The notes: generated from the letters alone by a model not told the origin. A stretch of DNA of 64,000 nucleotides from CAVRUZ01 sp963724495 (GCA_963724495.1 CAVRUZ010000006.1:507598-571597), one strand, 5' to 3'; counted from the first letter of the stretch, positions 37,764-47,702 are shown. A program made the numbers and translations.

Positions 37764-37769
37764 TACCGT
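37764..37769 (+). promoter_or_regulatory. Leaderless -10 element of the luciferase-like oxidoreductase gene
   Basis: TACCGT, seven bases, then GTG 37777. It decides the start against the in-frame ATG at 37759. Confidence 0.55.
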
Positions 37770-37776
37770 CGACCCC

Positions 37777-38862
37777 GTGCCCACAGCCGATCCCCACCCG
37801 ACGTCCTCGTCTGAATCCCCGCTGGCCCTGTCGGTTCTCGACCTCGTCCCGGTCCGGACCGACCAGACCACCTCGGACGCGCTGGCCGCGACCCTGTCGC
37901 TCGCGCGGGTGGCCGACGACTCCGGCTACCGCCGTTACTGGCTGGCCGAGCACCACAACATGGCTGCCGTGGCGGCGACCAACCCGCCCGTGCTGATCTC
38001 GCTGGTGGCCTCGGCGACCGACCGGATCCGGGTCGGGTCGGGCGGGGTGATGCTGCCCAACCACGCGCCGCTGGTGGTCGCCGAGCAGTTCGCGCTGCTC
38101 GAGGCGGCGTTTCCCGGGCGGATCGACCTCGGGATCGGCCGCGCGCCGGGGAGCGACCCGGTCACGAGCTGGGCCCTCCGGCACGGCGCGGGCGGGGTGA
38201 CCGCCGACGCCGTCCAGCAGTTCGACTCCTACGTCGACGACGTCATCGCGATGATGGCGCTCGCCGGCGTCGGGCTGGACCTGTCCGGGCGCACCTACGT
38301 ACTCACCGCGACCCCGAAAGCCGCATCCAGCCCGCCGGTGTGGCTGCTCGGCTCGTCCGACTACTCCGCCCGGCTCGCGGCCACGAAGGGTCTCCCGTAC
38401 GTCTTCGCGCACCACTTCTCCGGCAGCGGCACCGCCGAGGCCCTGGCGCTGTACCGCGACGGCTTCACCCCGCGGGCCGACGGCGACCGGCCGCGCACGT
38501 TCCTCACGGTGAACGCGGTCGTGGCGCCCACGACCGAGGAGGCCGAGCGGCTCGCACTCCCGCAACTGAACGCGATGGTCCGGCTGCGCACCGGCCAGGA
38601 GCTCCTGGCACAGGACCTGGTCGAGGCCGCCGAGGGCACGCAGCTCGACCCGCAGCACAGCTACCTGCGCGAGCAGCTGCGCGCGTCCTGGGTGATCGCC
38701 GACCAGGCGACGGCAGCCACGCGGATCCGCGAGCTGGCCGACCGCTTCGGGGTCGACGAGGTCATGGTGCACCCGGTCGCCGGCGCGGTCGCAGGAACCG
38801 CTGCCGGCTCGTCGCCGGCGCGGGAGCAGACGCTCCGACTGCTGGCCGAGGCGCTCACGTGA
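37777..38862 (+). CDS. LLM-class flavin-dependent oxidoreductase (MsnO8-like)
   Basis: The product is 361 aa. Luciferase-like motifs include YWLAEHHNMAAVAATNPPVL, IRVGSGGVMLPNHAPLVVAE and IDLGIGRAPGSDP, typical of the MsnO8/TIGR03558 group of FMN-type monooxygenase-like proteins. The C-terminal block GDRPRTFLTVNAVVAPT and VDEVMVHP is also typical. The substrate is unknown. The single gene is 69 bases before crp. The start was set by a leaderless promoter. Confidence 0.87.
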   Translation: MPTADPHPTSSSESPLALSVLDLVPVRTDQTTSDALAATLSLARVADDSGYRRYWLAEHHNMAAVAATNPPVLISLVASATDRIRVGSGGVMLPNHAPLVVAEQFALLEAAFPGRIDLGIGRAPGSDPVTSWALRHGAGGVTADAVQQFDSYVDDVIAMMALAGVGLDLSGRTYVLTATPKAASSPPVWLLGSSDYSARLAATKGLPYVFAHHFSGSGTAEALALYRDGFTPRADGDRPRTFLTVNAVVAPTTEEAERLALPQLNAMVRLRTGQELLAQDLVEAAEGTQLDPQHSYLREQLRASWVIADQATAATRIRELADRFGVDEVMVHPVAGAVAGTAAGSSPAREQTLRLLAEALT

Positions 38863-38918
38863 GGTGACCAACCGGCACCGCGACAACCGGCGAACGTTGC
38901 GCTGCGTCGCGGTTAGGC

Positions 38919-38924
38919 CAGAAT
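38919..38924 (+). promoter_or_regulatory. Leaderless -10 element of crp
   Basis: CAGAAT, six bases, then GTG 38931. Confidence 0.45.
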
Positions 38925-38930
38925 GGGGAC

Positions 38931-39605
38931 GTGGACGACACGTTGCGACGGGCGCCGTTGTTCCGCGGCCTGGACGATGCGGCCGCGGAGAACCTCAAGA
39001 CGCGGATGTCCGACATCGACGTCGCGCGCGGGCGCACCATCTTTCACGAGGGCGATCCCGGTGACGCGCTGTACGTCGTGCTGACCGGCAAGATCAAGCT
39101 GGTGCGGCACGCACCCGACGGGCGGGAGAACCTGCTCGCCGTCCTCGGCCCGGCCGAGATGTTCGGCGAGCTGTCGGTGTTCGACCCCGGACCGCGGCAG
39201 ACCACCGCCACCGCCGTGACCCGCGCGAAGGTGAAGCGGCTCTTGCAGTCCGAGGTCGGTCCCTGGCTGCACGAGCACCCTGAGGTGGCGCTGAGCCTGC
39301 TCCACCAGCTCGCCCACCGCTTGCGCCGCACCAGTGAGTCGGCGGCGGACCTGGTGTTCACCGACGTGCCAGGGCGGGTCGCCAAGGCGCTGCTGGAGTT
39401 GTCGCAACGCTTCGGTGTTCCCGGACCCGACGGCCTGCACGTCCACCACGACCTCACCCAGGAGGAGCTGGCCCAACTGGTCGGCGCCTCGCGGGAGACC
39501 GTCAACAAGGCTCTGGCCGAGTTCGCCCAACGGGGCTGGATCCGACTCGAACAGAAGTCGGTGACGCTCACCGACGTCGATCGGCTGCTCCGCCGCTCGA
39601 AGTAG
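38931..39605 (+). CDS. crp: CRP/FNR-family transcription regulator, cAMP receptor protein
   Basis: The product is 224 aa, the length of mycobacterial Crp (Rv3676). The cyclic-nucleotide domain has FHEGDPGDALYVVLTGKIKL and the phosphate-binding cassette FGELSVFDPGPRQTTATA. A long dimer helix precedes the winged helix. The recognition helix is in LTQEELAQLVGASRETVNKA with LAEFAQRGWI. In mycobacteria it is a cAMP-linked global regulator of respiration and carbon genes. Nearby targets were not established. Start GTG 38931. Confidence 0.92.
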   Translation: MDDTLRRAPLFRGLDDAAAENLKTRMSDIDVARGRTIFHEGDPGDALYVVLTGKIKLVRHAPDGRENLLAVLGPAEMFGELSVFDPGPRQTTATAVTRAKVKRLLQSEVGPWLHEHPEVALSLLHQLAHRLRRTSESAADLVFTDVPGRVAKALLELSQRFGVPGPDGLHVHHDLTQEELAQLVGASRETVNKALAEFAQRGWIRLEQKSVTLTDVDRLLRRSK

Positions 39606-39638
39606 GTGCACGTCGCCTGGCGCTGCAAGGACGGCGCC

Positions 39639-40127
39639 TCAGACGCGGACGACCAGCTCCACCTCGACCGGGGCATCCAGCGGCAGCACCGCAACACCCA
39701 CCGCGCTGCGGACGTGCTTGCCCGCGTCACCGAAGACCTCGACGAGGAACTCACTGGCACCGTTCGCCACCGCGGGCTGCGCGGTGAAGCCGGAGTCGCT
39801 GGCCACGAACACGACCACCTTGACGATCTGCCGGATCGCCGACAGCTCGCCGACGACGCCTTTGATCGCGGCCAAGGCGTTCAGCGCGCACTGCCGGGCG
39901 CAGTCGACCGCCTCCTCCTGACTGACGTCGGATCCGACCTTCCCCGAGGCCAGCAGCGACCCGTCCACTGTCGGCAGCTGGCCAGAGGTCCACACGTGGT
40001 CGCCGTCCCGGACCGCCGGAAGGTAGGCCGCCAGCGGCGTCGCCGGGGCGGGCAGGGTCAGCCCGGAGGCGGCGATCCGCTCCTCCGGGGTACCCGCATC
40101 CGTCCTGCTCGGATCGGCTGCGCTCAC
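39639..40127 (-). CDS. RidA/YjgF family protein
   Basis: The product is 162 aa. The family fold shows WTSGQLPTVDGSLLASGKVG, ARQCALNALAAIKGVVGEL and IRQIVKVVVFVASDSGF. The RidA catalytic Arg region differs (HVRSAVGVAVLPLDAPVEVE keeps the family's R-x-x-x-G pattern). It probably deaminates reactive enamines or imines, as in Rv3678c. The GTG start at 40127 overlaps the stop of the DUF4177 gene (GTGA). Confidence 0.88.
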   Translation of the reverse strand: MSAADPSRTDAGTPEERIAASGLTLPAPATPLAAYLPAVRDGDHVWTSGQLPTVDGSLLASGKVGSDVSQEEAVDCARQCALNALAAIKGVVGELSAIRQIVKVVVFVASDSGFTAQPAVANGASEFLVEVFGDAGKHVRSAVGVAVLPLDAPVEVELVVRV

Positions 40128-40330
40128 GCAGGCACCGCGCCCGGCTGCGGCGACGGCTTCGGCCGCTTCATGTAGGCCACCAGGTTCTCCGGGTTCGGTC
40201 CTGGCACGATCGCGACGAGTTCCCAGCCGTCGTCGCCCCAGTTGTCCAGGATCTGCTTGGTGGCGTGCACCAGCAGCGGCACGGTCACGTACTCCCAGCG
40301 GGTGGCAATCGGGCCTGTGTTGAGTGTCAT
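40124..40330 (-). CDS. DUF4177 family small protein
   Basis: The product is 68 aa: WEYVTVPLLVHATKQILDNW then GDDGWELVAIVPGP and a YMKRPKP tail. The pattern (YkvvpL...i...LN..G..GWelv) is that of DUF4177. Conserved next to ridA in this part of actinobacterial chromosomes; function unknown. ATG 40330 is the only sensible start. Confidence 0.85.
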   Translation of the reverse strand: MTLNTGPIATRWEYVTVPLLVHATKQILDNWGDDGWELVAIVPGPNPENLVAYMKRPKPSPQPGAVPA

Positions 40331-40501
40331 GCGGGCATTGTGCGCCATCCTTCTCGGCCGCCGCGACGCGATGGACGGCGGGCGGCCTCGGGTGCGCGCA
40401 CCGCATTCCGCGCGAAACGACCTGGTCTCGAGGTCCCGGTGGTCGCCCTCTCGGGCGTCCCGGTGAGCGCGCACAATGCCGGTCGGCCGGTCGGTCGCAG
40501 G

Positions 40502-40507
40502 TATCCT
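40502..40507 (+). promoter_or_regulatory. Leaderless -10 element of ponA2
   Basis: TATCCT, seven bases, then ATG 40515. Confidence 0.55.
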
Positions 40508-40514
40508 CCGGTAT

Positions 40515-42966
40515 ATGCCACGACCCCTCGACGCCTTCGGCGACTGGATCGCCCGAGAGGCGGGAATCGTCGGCAAGCTGATCGCCTTCGTCGCAGTCGC
40601 GGTCGTGGCCGGCCTGCTCGCCTCGGGCCTCGTGCTCCCGTTCGCGGGAGCTGTCGGCCTCGGGGCCAAGGGCATCACCCAGTCGTTCGAGGCGCTGCCG
40701 AGCCAGCTGCGCACCCCACCGATGAAGGCGTCCTCACGGCTGCTGAGCTCCGACGGCACCGCCCTTGCCACCTTCTACGCCGAGAACCGCATCGACATCG
40801 CCTACGACGACATTGCGCCGAGCATGCGCCAGGCGATCGTGGCAATCGAGGACGAGCGCTTCTTCCAGCACGGCGCCATCGACCTGCGCGGAACCCTGCG
40901 GGCGCTGGTGCGCAACAGCCAGGCCGGTGGGGTCTCTCAAGGTGGTTCCACCATCACCCAGCAGTACGTGAAGCTGACCCTCCTGGAGGCGGCGAGCACA
41001 CCTGAGGAGCGGGCCGCGGCCGTCGCCGACACCTATGCGCGCAAGCTGCAGGAGCTGCGCTACGCGATCGCGATCGAAGAGACCACGCCGAAGGAGGAGA
41101 TCCTCCGCCGGTACCTCAACACCGCCTACTTCGGCGACGGCACCTACGGAGTGGAAGCGGCCGCGCGGCACTACTTCAATGTGTCGGCCAAGCGGCTGAA
41201 GCTGGAGCAGTCGGCGATGCTCGCCGCCATGGTCCGCAACCCCGTCGGCTACGACCCGGTCGAGGACCCCCAGCCCGTCATCGCCCGACGGAACCTCGTG
41301 CTCACCAACATGGCCGAGCAGAAGGTCATCAAGACCGCCCTCTCCAAGGAGCTGCAGAAGACCGGCCTCGGGCTGGACATCACGCCGATGCGCAACGGCT
41401 GCACGTCGTCGGTGGCACAGTTCTTCTGCCAGTACGCCTACCAGCGGCTGATGGACAACAAGAACCTCGGCGCCACGGTCGAGGAGCGGCGCGACATGCT
41501 CTACACGGGCGGGCTGACGGTCACCACCAGCCTCGACCCGAGGATCCAGCGTGCGGCCTCCGAAGCGGTCCGTGACGGCGTCTATCCCACGTCCAAGGCG
41601 ATCGGTGTCATCAGCATGGTCGAGCCGGGCACCGGACTCGTCAAGGCGATGGCCCAGTCCCGGCCGATGGGCAAGGACGAGAAAAAGGGCCAGACCTACG
41701 TCAACTACAACGTGGACGCGGCACACGGCGGCAGCACGTACGGGATCCAGCCCGGCTCGTCGATGAAGACGTTCGTGCTGGCGGCCGCGATCGAGCAGGG
41801 CATTCCCCTGTCGGTCCAGATGCGGGTTCCCGGCAGCTACGTCTCCATCGGACCGGTACAGACGTGTGCCGGCGCGGTGCGCGACGACTGGCCGGTCAGT
41901 AACAACGACCCGAACGAGTCCGGGTACTTCGACCTCGTCACCGGGACGATCCGCTCGGTCAACACATTCTTCGCCCTCATGGAGGAGAGGACCGGCATCT
42001 GCGAGCCGGCGACGATCGCCGAGGACCTGGGCGTGATCCGCGGCGACGGAAAGCCTCTGCAGCAGGTGAAGTCGTTCACCCTGGGTGTCAACGAGATCTC
42101 GCCACTCTCGCTGGCCACGGCGTACGCCGGTTTCGCGGCTCGCGGCAAGGCCTGCCCGTCCGTGGTCATCACCAAGATCCTCGACCGCAACGGCAAGGGC
42201 ATCGACCCGGACAATGCCGAATGCAAGCAGGTGATTCCCAAGGAGGTTGCCGACGGCGTGGCCTACGTGCTGCACCAGAACCTCGACGGCAGCGACGACT
42301 GTTGCCGCACCGGGCGCGGGATGATCCTTCCCGGCCGACAGGCCGGCGGGAAGACCGGCACCAACGACTCCGGGATCTCGCTGACCTTCGCCGGCTTCAC
42401 CCCGCAGCTTGCGGCAGTGGCGATGGTTGCTGACGTCGACCCGCCGCTGGAGTCGCTGGACCACGTCCAGTTGACCGACCAGGAGACCGGCAAGGCCTTC
42501 GGCGGAACCACGGCCGGACCGATCTGGAAAGCCGCGATGGAGAAGGCACTGGAGGACGTCCCGGCCGAGGACTTCCCGGAGGTGTCGGAAGACGTGAAGG
42601 TCGGCAAGAAGAAGGACGTGCCGGAAGTTGTCGGGATGTCGGCGGAAGACGCACGGCAGGTCCTGGAGGGCGCGGGCTTCACCGTCTTCCTCGGGTACGA
42701 GGTCGACTCGTCCTACAACCGCGGCATCATCGCCCAGCAGTCGCTGACCGGCAGCCAGCCGATCGGCAGCACGGTGACGATCTCCCCGTCAGACGGCAGC
42801 CCGTACGTGCCGCCGCCGCACCGAAGCCGAAAGAGACCCGAAGCCGGACCCGAAGGAGACGCCGAAGGCGACTCCCAAGCCGGATCCGGAGCCTGGCCCG
42901 GAGAAGCCGAACCCCAAGCCCCCAAAGAAGCCGAAGAAGGACTTGGCCGCCTCGACGTCGTGGTAG
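40515..42966 (+). pseudogene. ponA2: Bifunctional penicillin-binding protein with PASTA domain, two compensable indels in the tail
   Basis: This is a class A PBP that polymerises and cross-links peptidoglycan. An N-terminal membrane anchor lies at about residues 20-50. The GT51 domain has AIEDERFFQHGAIDLRG and SQGGSTITQQYVKL. The transpeptidase domain has the SxxK Ser in PGSSMKTFVLAAA, SVN in IRSVNTFF and KTGT in GGKTGTNDSG. One PASTA domain is VPEVVGMSAEDARQVLEGAG onward. The continuous frame runs to 43079 with a junk end. Adding one base near 42813-42818 and one near 42837-42839 restores a Pro/Lys tail (PKPDPKETPKATPKP) ending at TAG 42964-42966. All catalytic domains are intact, so the enzyme likely works either way. 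Confidence 0.88.
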
Positions 42967-42990
42967 CCGGGTCGCCTCTCTCGCGCCGTC

Positions 42991-43045
42991 GAGTGGGCGC
43001 AATCTGTGGTGCCGGCAGCTTCCAGACGGCAGATGCCGCCCACTC
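42991..43045. terminator. Inverted repeat between convergent ponA2 and yqeY
   Basis: GAGTGGGCG at 42991-42999 pairs with CGCCCACTC at 43037-43045. ATCTG at 43002-43006 can pair with CAGAT at 43030-43034. It lies between convergent stops, so it may end both transcripts. There is no T tract. Confidence 0.5.
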
Positions 43046-43068
43046 AACGTGCTTGGTTGTGACGTTCG

Positions 43069-43524
43069 TCAGCTCGTGAGCTGGCGCCGGACCTCCGCCG
43101 AGACGTCCTTGCCGTCGGCGCGGCCCTGGACCTTCGCCATCACGGCCTTCATCACCTGGCCCATCGCCTTGGGCTCGGTGGCACCCGTCTCGGCGATGGC
43201 GTCGGCGACGGCAGCGGTGAGGTCGTCCGCCGACAGTTGCTGCGGAAGGTAAGCCCGCAGGATCTCCGCTTCGGACTCCTCCTTGGCGGCCTGCTCCTCA
43301 CGGCCGGCGCCACGGAAGGCGTCCGCCGCCTCCTTGCGTCGCTTCACCTCGGTGCCGAGCACGCCCTGCACGTCCTCGTCGGTGAGCTCGCGCGGAGTCG
43401 ACCCCGCCATCTCGGCGCTCTGCACGGCGGCGAGCGCCATCCGCAGGGTGCTCGAGGTCAGCGGGTCGCGCCCCTTGATAGCGGCGGTCAGGTCGGTCCG
43501 GAGTCGTTGTTTGAGGTCGCTCAC
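43069..43524 (-). CDS. GatB/YqeY domain protein
   Basis: The product is 151 aa. YqeY fold: LKQRLRTDLTAAIKGRDPLT, TLRMALAAVQSAEM, VLGTEVKRRKEAADAF and ILRAYLPQQLSADDLTAAV, ending with KAMGQVMKAVMAKVQGRADG. It resembles the tRNA-binding tail of GatB, and its cellular role is not firmly known. I chose GTG 43524 (VSDLKQRL) over ATG 43533. Homologues start there, and CACAAT lies seven bases upstream (43537-43532), giving a leaderless mRNA. Confidence 0.88.
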   Translation of the reverse strand: MSDLKQRLRTDLTAAIKGRDPLTSSTLRMALAAVQSAEMAGSTPRELTDEDVQGVLGTEVKRRKEAADAFRGAGREEQAAKEESEAEILRAYLPQQLSADDLTAAVADAIAETGATEPKAMGQVMKAVMAKVQGRADGKDVSAEVRRQLTS

Positions 43525-43531
43525 ACCCGAC

Positions 43532-43537
43532 ATTGTG
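43532..43537 (-). promoter_or_regulatory. Leaderless -10 element of the YqeY gene
   Basis: Reverse strand CACAAT, seven bases, then GTG 43524. Confidence 0.45.
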
Positions 43538-43586
43538 ACCGAACCGCGTACACGGATCCTGGCCGGCTGACCTGATGCGGTTGTGC

Positions 43587-43592
43587 GAGGGT
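43587..43592 (+). promoter_or_regulatory. Possible leaderless -10 element of the metallophosphoesterase gene
   Basis: GAGGGT, six bases, then ATG 43599. A weak match to TANNNT but with the spacing seen at other starts here. Confidence 0.3.
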
Positions 43593-43598
43593 GGCGCC

Positions 43599-44498
43599 AT
43601 GCATCCCGTGGCCAGGCTGGCGGCCGGCGTCACCCTTGCGGGTGCCGCCACATTGGCCTACTCCGCCGGCTACGAGGTGCGGGCCTACCGCCTCCGCCGC
43701 GCCGAGATCGCCGTGCTGCCGCCGGGCGCGCGTCCCTTGCGCGTGCTGCACATCTCCGACCTGCACTTCACTCCCCGTCAGCGGAGCAAGGTCGCGTGGC
43801 TGCAGGCCCTCGCCACGCTGCAGCCGGACCTGGTGGTGAACACCGGCGACAACCTCTCGCACGTCGATGCGGTTCCTGTCGTGATGGAGTCTCTCGGACC
43901 GCTCCTGGATTTTCCCGGGGTCTTCGTCTTCGGCTCGAACGACTACTCGGGCCCGATCCTGCGCAACCCGCTGCGGTACCTGTTCGAGCGCGACCGGCCG
44001 GGTGGCTTCGAGCGTGACATCGCCATCCCGCTGCCGACCGAGGACCTGCGGCGCGAACTGCGCGATGCCGGTTGGCTCGACCTGAACAACGCGGCCGGTT
44101 GGCTCACCGTCGACGACCGGCAGGTCCAGTTCGTCGGGGTCGACGACCCCCATGTCGCGCGTGACGACTACCGCTCGGTCGGGCATCCACCGGATTCCGG
44201 AGCAGACGCCGCCATCGCGCTCCTGCACGCGCCCTACCGCCGGGTGTTGTCGGCCATGGCAGCCGACGGCTGGCCACTGCTGCTGGCCGGTCACACCCAC
44301 GGCGGACAGGTCTGCGTCCCCGGCTACGGCGCCCTCGTCACCAACTGCGATCTCGACACCGCGAGGGTCAAGGGCCTCTCGCGCTTCGACGGCTCCTACC
44401 TGCACGTGTCGGCCGGCCTGGGGACGTCGCGGTTCGCACCCGTGCGGTTCGCCTGCTATCCAGAGGCCAGCCTGCTCACTCTGGTGCCGACCGGCTGA
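43599..44498 (+). CDS. Metallophosphoesterase (Rv3683-like)
   Basis: The product is 299 aa with an N-terminal membrane anchor (ARLAAGVTLAGAATLAYSAG). The calcineurin-like metal sites are ISDLHF (DxH), NTGDNLSHVD (GDN), FGSNDYSG (the GNHD position, here GSND), LLAGHTHGGQVCVPGYG (GHxH). It probably hydrolyses a phosphoester at the membrane; the substrate is unknown. I chose ATG 43599 rather than 43575, since GAGGGT lies six bases upstream. It follows ponA2 in the conserved gene order. Confidence 0.88.
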   Translation: MHPVARLAAGVTLAGAATLAYSAGYEVRAYRLRRAEIAVLPPGARPLRVLHISDLHFTPRQRSKVAWLQALATLQPDLVVNTGDNLSHVDAVPVVMESLGPLLDFPGVFVFGSNDYSGPILRNPLRYLFERDRPGGFERDIAIPLPTEDLRRELRDAGWLDLNNAAGWLTVDDRQVQFVGVDDPHVARDDYRSVGHPPDSGADAAIALLHAPYRRVLSAMAADGWPLLLAGHTHGGQVCVPGYGALVTNCDLDTARVKGLSRFDGSYLHVSAGLGTSRFAPVRFACYPEASLLTLVPTG

Positions 44499-44691
44499 GG
44501 CAGTTGCGTCGGCAGTGCCGATGCTCGGCCAGCCAACGGCACCAGACATGCAGCCGCCGGACCCAGACCCGGACATTGCGGCCGATGAGCGGCGTTGGTC
44601 TGGCCTCACTGCATGTTTCGCGCGAGTTGCCTCGGTCCGCGAGCTGATTCGGCACGCGGCCGAGCGGCTGGATAGACTCGGCGGTCGGTCG

Positions 44692-44756
<65 letters not shown>

Positions 44757-44768
<12 letters not shown>

Positions 44769-45400
44769 CTGAAAGCCCTGGTCAGGGGCATGTCGACCAG
44801 ACTCACACTTGGTCGGCGGAAGACCTGAGTAGCTAATTGAGTAACTAGGCACCCTGTCCCGTGCCTCCGAACACCCGTCCATCACCGTCGCGCCGGTCTG
44901 GATCATCGGCCGAATCTGGTGCCGGTACCCCAGCTCCGTCACCGTAGTTCCGCTGTGACCGACCAGGCGCGAAATCTCCTCCAAGGACACGCCCGCGTCC
45001 GACAGGAGTGATGCGAACGAATGCCGCAGCTCGCGCGGCGTCCAATCGGCCGGATCGAGACTCGGCACCAGGCCAGCGCCCGACGGAGATCTCGACGGGA
45101 CGTCGGCCGCATCCATCGCACTACCGACCCGAGTAGTGAAGACCAGGCCAGACTCCCGCCAGCGAGCGCCGGCGATCGACTGGTCCGACACCTGCTGGAC
45201 TCGCTGCCGTCGGATCGCCTCGACACACCGGCTGGGCAGCGCCAATGTGCGACGGGATCTCCGAGTCTTCTTGGTGTCACCTCCAGCCCGAGCAGAACGC
45301 CAGACCTCGATGAACGGCGGCACCGGCGGAACAGCGGCCAGCTCACCGTCAGATGCACGTGCTCCCAACGCAGGGCACGAACTCCCAGGTCTCCTCCTTG
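44757..45400 (-). pseudogene. Tyrosine-recombinase integrase, 5'-truncated remnant
   Basis: Only the C-terminal catalytic half remains. It begins with RALRWEHVHL in one frame, shifts frame, and then reads FIEVWRSARAGGDTKKTRRS. It continues with PRELRHSFASLLSDAGVSLE, RLVGHSGTTVTELGYRHQ (HxxR-type box, GH motif and nucleophile Tyr), and stops at 44757 inside the tRNA-Pro 3' end. The N-terminal core-binding domain is missing, cut off at a TAG at 45401-45403. The element that integrated at this tRNA has therefore lost its integrase and is probably fixed. Confidence 0.75.
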
Positions 45401-45480
45401 CTAGCGGCGGGCGGCATGGCGTCCTGGCGGGGGTGAGCCGTTTGCGGCGTGTTCATGTCCCCTCCAAGGAGAGGTGAGGA

Positions 45481-46560
45481 TCAGCAGGCGGTGCGGTGTC
45501 GGCCAGGACGTCGGTCATCAGGTCGTGGAACTGTGTGGGCTGCTCCCACAAGGGGCGGTGCCCGGAGGTCTCGAGGTACGTCAGTTCCTTCGAGGGCACA
45601 CGGAGCTGCTTGAACCACTCCTGGGCCAGGCGCTACCGGCCGGGGGCCTCGTGGCGCCCCTGGGCCAGGTACGCCGGCACCTCCAGGCTGGTGGCCTGGG
45701 TGCGGAAGTCGATGTCCTGCAACTGCGGGTACAGCACCGAGAACGCGTCGAGCGTCGCGCGCAGGATGTGCACCTGATCCAGCAGCGTGTACTCCTCGAC
45801 GAAGAGGTTCTCGCTCATCTGGCCAGCGCCCTCGCTGTTGGCGCTGTGGTCGTAAGGGTGGACCTCCATCTCGTTGGACAGGGCCGCCTCGCAGTCCAAG
45901 ACGTCGGTGTACGGCGGAGGGCCGTTCTCCTCCAACGTGTCGACGAGGTCGGTGTTGCCCTCGGCGCGTGCCCACGCGAGTTTGTCCTGGTAGAAGATCT
46001 TGTCGGTGGCAGCCCTGGCTCACCATCTGCCCGACACCGACGTGGGCGCGGTACAGCTCGGGGTGCTGCTGTACGGCGAGGACCCCGAGGGTGGCCCCCA
46101 GGACTGGCCGACCAGGGTTACGCAGGTAGTTGGTGACCGCGTTTGCGTCGTCCACGGCCCCGTCCACGGTCATAGTGTCGGTGGGGTCGAGCAGGTAGAC
46201 CTTCTCCTCGTCGAACCGGTCGTCGGTGGCGGGGATTCCTGAGTGCGCTGGGCCTGTGGCTGCGTCGCGGAGTCGCTGTGACCGGAGTAGGAGGCCAGCG
46301 ACGCAGCCGACGAGGAGTCCTCGACCCATCGCCGAGAGCCCCTCGAACGTGGATATCGGTCCGCGCGGCGTCCACAAGCCGGCGAGCAGCCCATACCAAC
46401 CGTGGCGAGCAACCCGAGGCTCCAGGCCAGCCGCTTGTCCGACACCTCACCGCGCAAAAGCGCATCCTCTGCCACGGTTGGTCACGCCAGCACTCGCCGC
46501 ATTCCCTGGAGGCTGTTCCAGTTGCGGTGTCACCGAGGGATTGGTGTGCACACTCATCAT
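45481..46560 (-). pseudogene. Membrane-anchored alpha/beta hydrolase, heavily decayed
   Basis: Fragments in all three minus frames line up as one hydrolase. MMSVHTNPSVTPQLEQPPGN and EVSDKRLAWSLGLLATVG form the N-terminus, with an anchor in GRGLLVGCVAGLLLRS. DPTDTMTVDGAVDDANAV, GATLGVLAVQQHPELYRAHV, ENGPPPYTDVLDCEAALSNE and LVDQ-type helices follow. The C-terminus is ELTYLETSGHRPLWEQ with the catalytic His. The Ser elbow before TLGVLAVQQHPE is destroyed. There are at least four frame changes and an internal stop near 45634. It resembles proline-iminopeptidase-type hydrolases. A DosR-like box lies about 80 bases upstream (46638-46651). Confidence 0.7.
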
Positions 46561-47075
46561 GGACGCTCCTGACCCAGGCCTGGGCCGGGCGTCACTCGGC
46601 GTACCGTCCCTGACTTGCGGGCCGCTATTCACGCCAAGGGACCTTAGCCTTCCCACCCATTCTCACCGCCTGCCTCACCCCAAGCGGAAGGGCCGAGCGA
46701 GTCCCCGGACGATGGCTAAAGGCCTTGACGCCCTGTGTGCCTCGCGGTCAACGTGCCGTCGCTGCCACGGTGATCGGCCGGGCTACTACTGGGCTGGACT
46801 GGGCTGCGGCCAGTCGGCGACGAGTCTCCCCGTTGATCGATCGCCATCCATGCAGCCACCGTCCTCCCGCGGTGACTGAGGAATTCCGGCGGCCGCAGGC
46901 ATCTGACGCGATGCGCAACCAGCGCACGACCTTCAAGGGCGGCCACCGGAGAGGGGTTTCGGCGATCACGATGAGAACAGGTACAAGCTCAGTGAGGTCC
47001 AGGTCGTCGCTTGAGACGGTGCCACACAGCCTTCTTTGAGGTCCTTCTCGATGTGGTGTGCCTACCCCGTCAGTT
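46561..47075. other. 515-base region without a gene
   Basis: No convincing ORF, RNA or repeat is seen. It contains one DosR-like 14-mer (46638-46651) and short antisense frames without family resemblance. It probably holds the promoter of the decayed hydrolase and degraded sequence. Confidence 0.5.
46638..46651 (-). promoter_or_regulatory. Single DosR-like box upstream of the decayed hydrolase
   Basis: GGGACCTTAGCCTT resembles the left half and centre of the mycobacterial DosR consensus (GGGACTTTAGTCCC). It lies about 80 bases from the former start at 46557-46560, as at other boxes here. No clear partner at 22 bp was found. Confidence 0.35.
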
Positions 47076-47702
47076 CTACCTGGGTCGGGACCCAGCCTGC
47101 ACGGTGTCGTCCATCGAGAGGGCCAGCGCGATTCCGCTGCCCCAGCCCGGTGCCCGACCTCGGGCCGGAGGGCGGGTGTGCCGTAGGTCGTGGCCGCTTC
47201 GAAGGAGCAACCAGGCGGCCAGTGAGTTGGAGTTCCACATCTCGCCGAGGCCGAGCTCGTCGCGCCCCCAGGTCAGCGGCGGCACCTGGCCAACCAGCGC
47301 CAGCAGGTTCGCCGCCCGGGCGGGATCCCGGCTCATCACCGTGGGCTCGCCCGCCGCGAAGATGAGGTCAGGGATCGAGCCGCCGCGCCAGGCCCGCACC
47401 TCGTAGCGGAACAGCCGCGACCGTCCCAGAGCGGGCAGTCCGACCGGTCCCTCGACCACGACGCCGCGCTCGGCGGAGGCGTTTCCCCACACCGGCCCCA
47501 TCTCGATGGCGTATGAAACTCTCCCGAGCCGCACGGATAGCGCCGCATGGAAGAGCGGCGCACGGCGGCGACGCTGCCGTCGAGCACAGATGGCCTCGTA
47601 AACACGCCCGTTGAAGGCAACAACATGTCCACCGGCACCCAGCGGCAGCCAGTGAAGCAGCACCTCGGCCGAGCCGCCGCCGTACTCCGGAGTCGGTTTC
47701 AC
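47076..47702 (-). CDS. Uncharacterised actinobacterial protein, end of a four-gene operon
   Basis: The product is 208 aa, soluble, with a start of EVLLHWLPLGAGGHVVAFNG and an Arg-rich linker (RRQRRRR). Further along are MGPVWGNASAERGVVVEG, RLFRYEVRAWRGGSIPD and MSRDPARAANLLALVGQVP. The paired WGxA and DLRHTRPPARGRAPGW blocks suggest a conserved enzyme-like fold, but I do not recognise a family. The ATG at 47702 overlaps the upstream membrane gene's stop (ATGA). Its place at the end of a membrane-protein operon hints at a cytosolic partner. Confidence 0.65.
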   Translation of the reverse strand: MKPTPEYGGGSAEVLLHWLPLGAGGHVVAFNGRVYEAICARRQRRRRAPLFHAALSVRLGRVSYAIEMGPVWGNASAERGVVVEGPVGLPALGRSRLFRYEVRAWRGGSIPDLIFAAGEPTVMSRDPARAANLLALVGQVPPLTWGRDELGLGEMWNSNSLAAWLLLRSGHDLRHTRPPARGRAPGWGSGIALALSMDDTVQAGSRPR

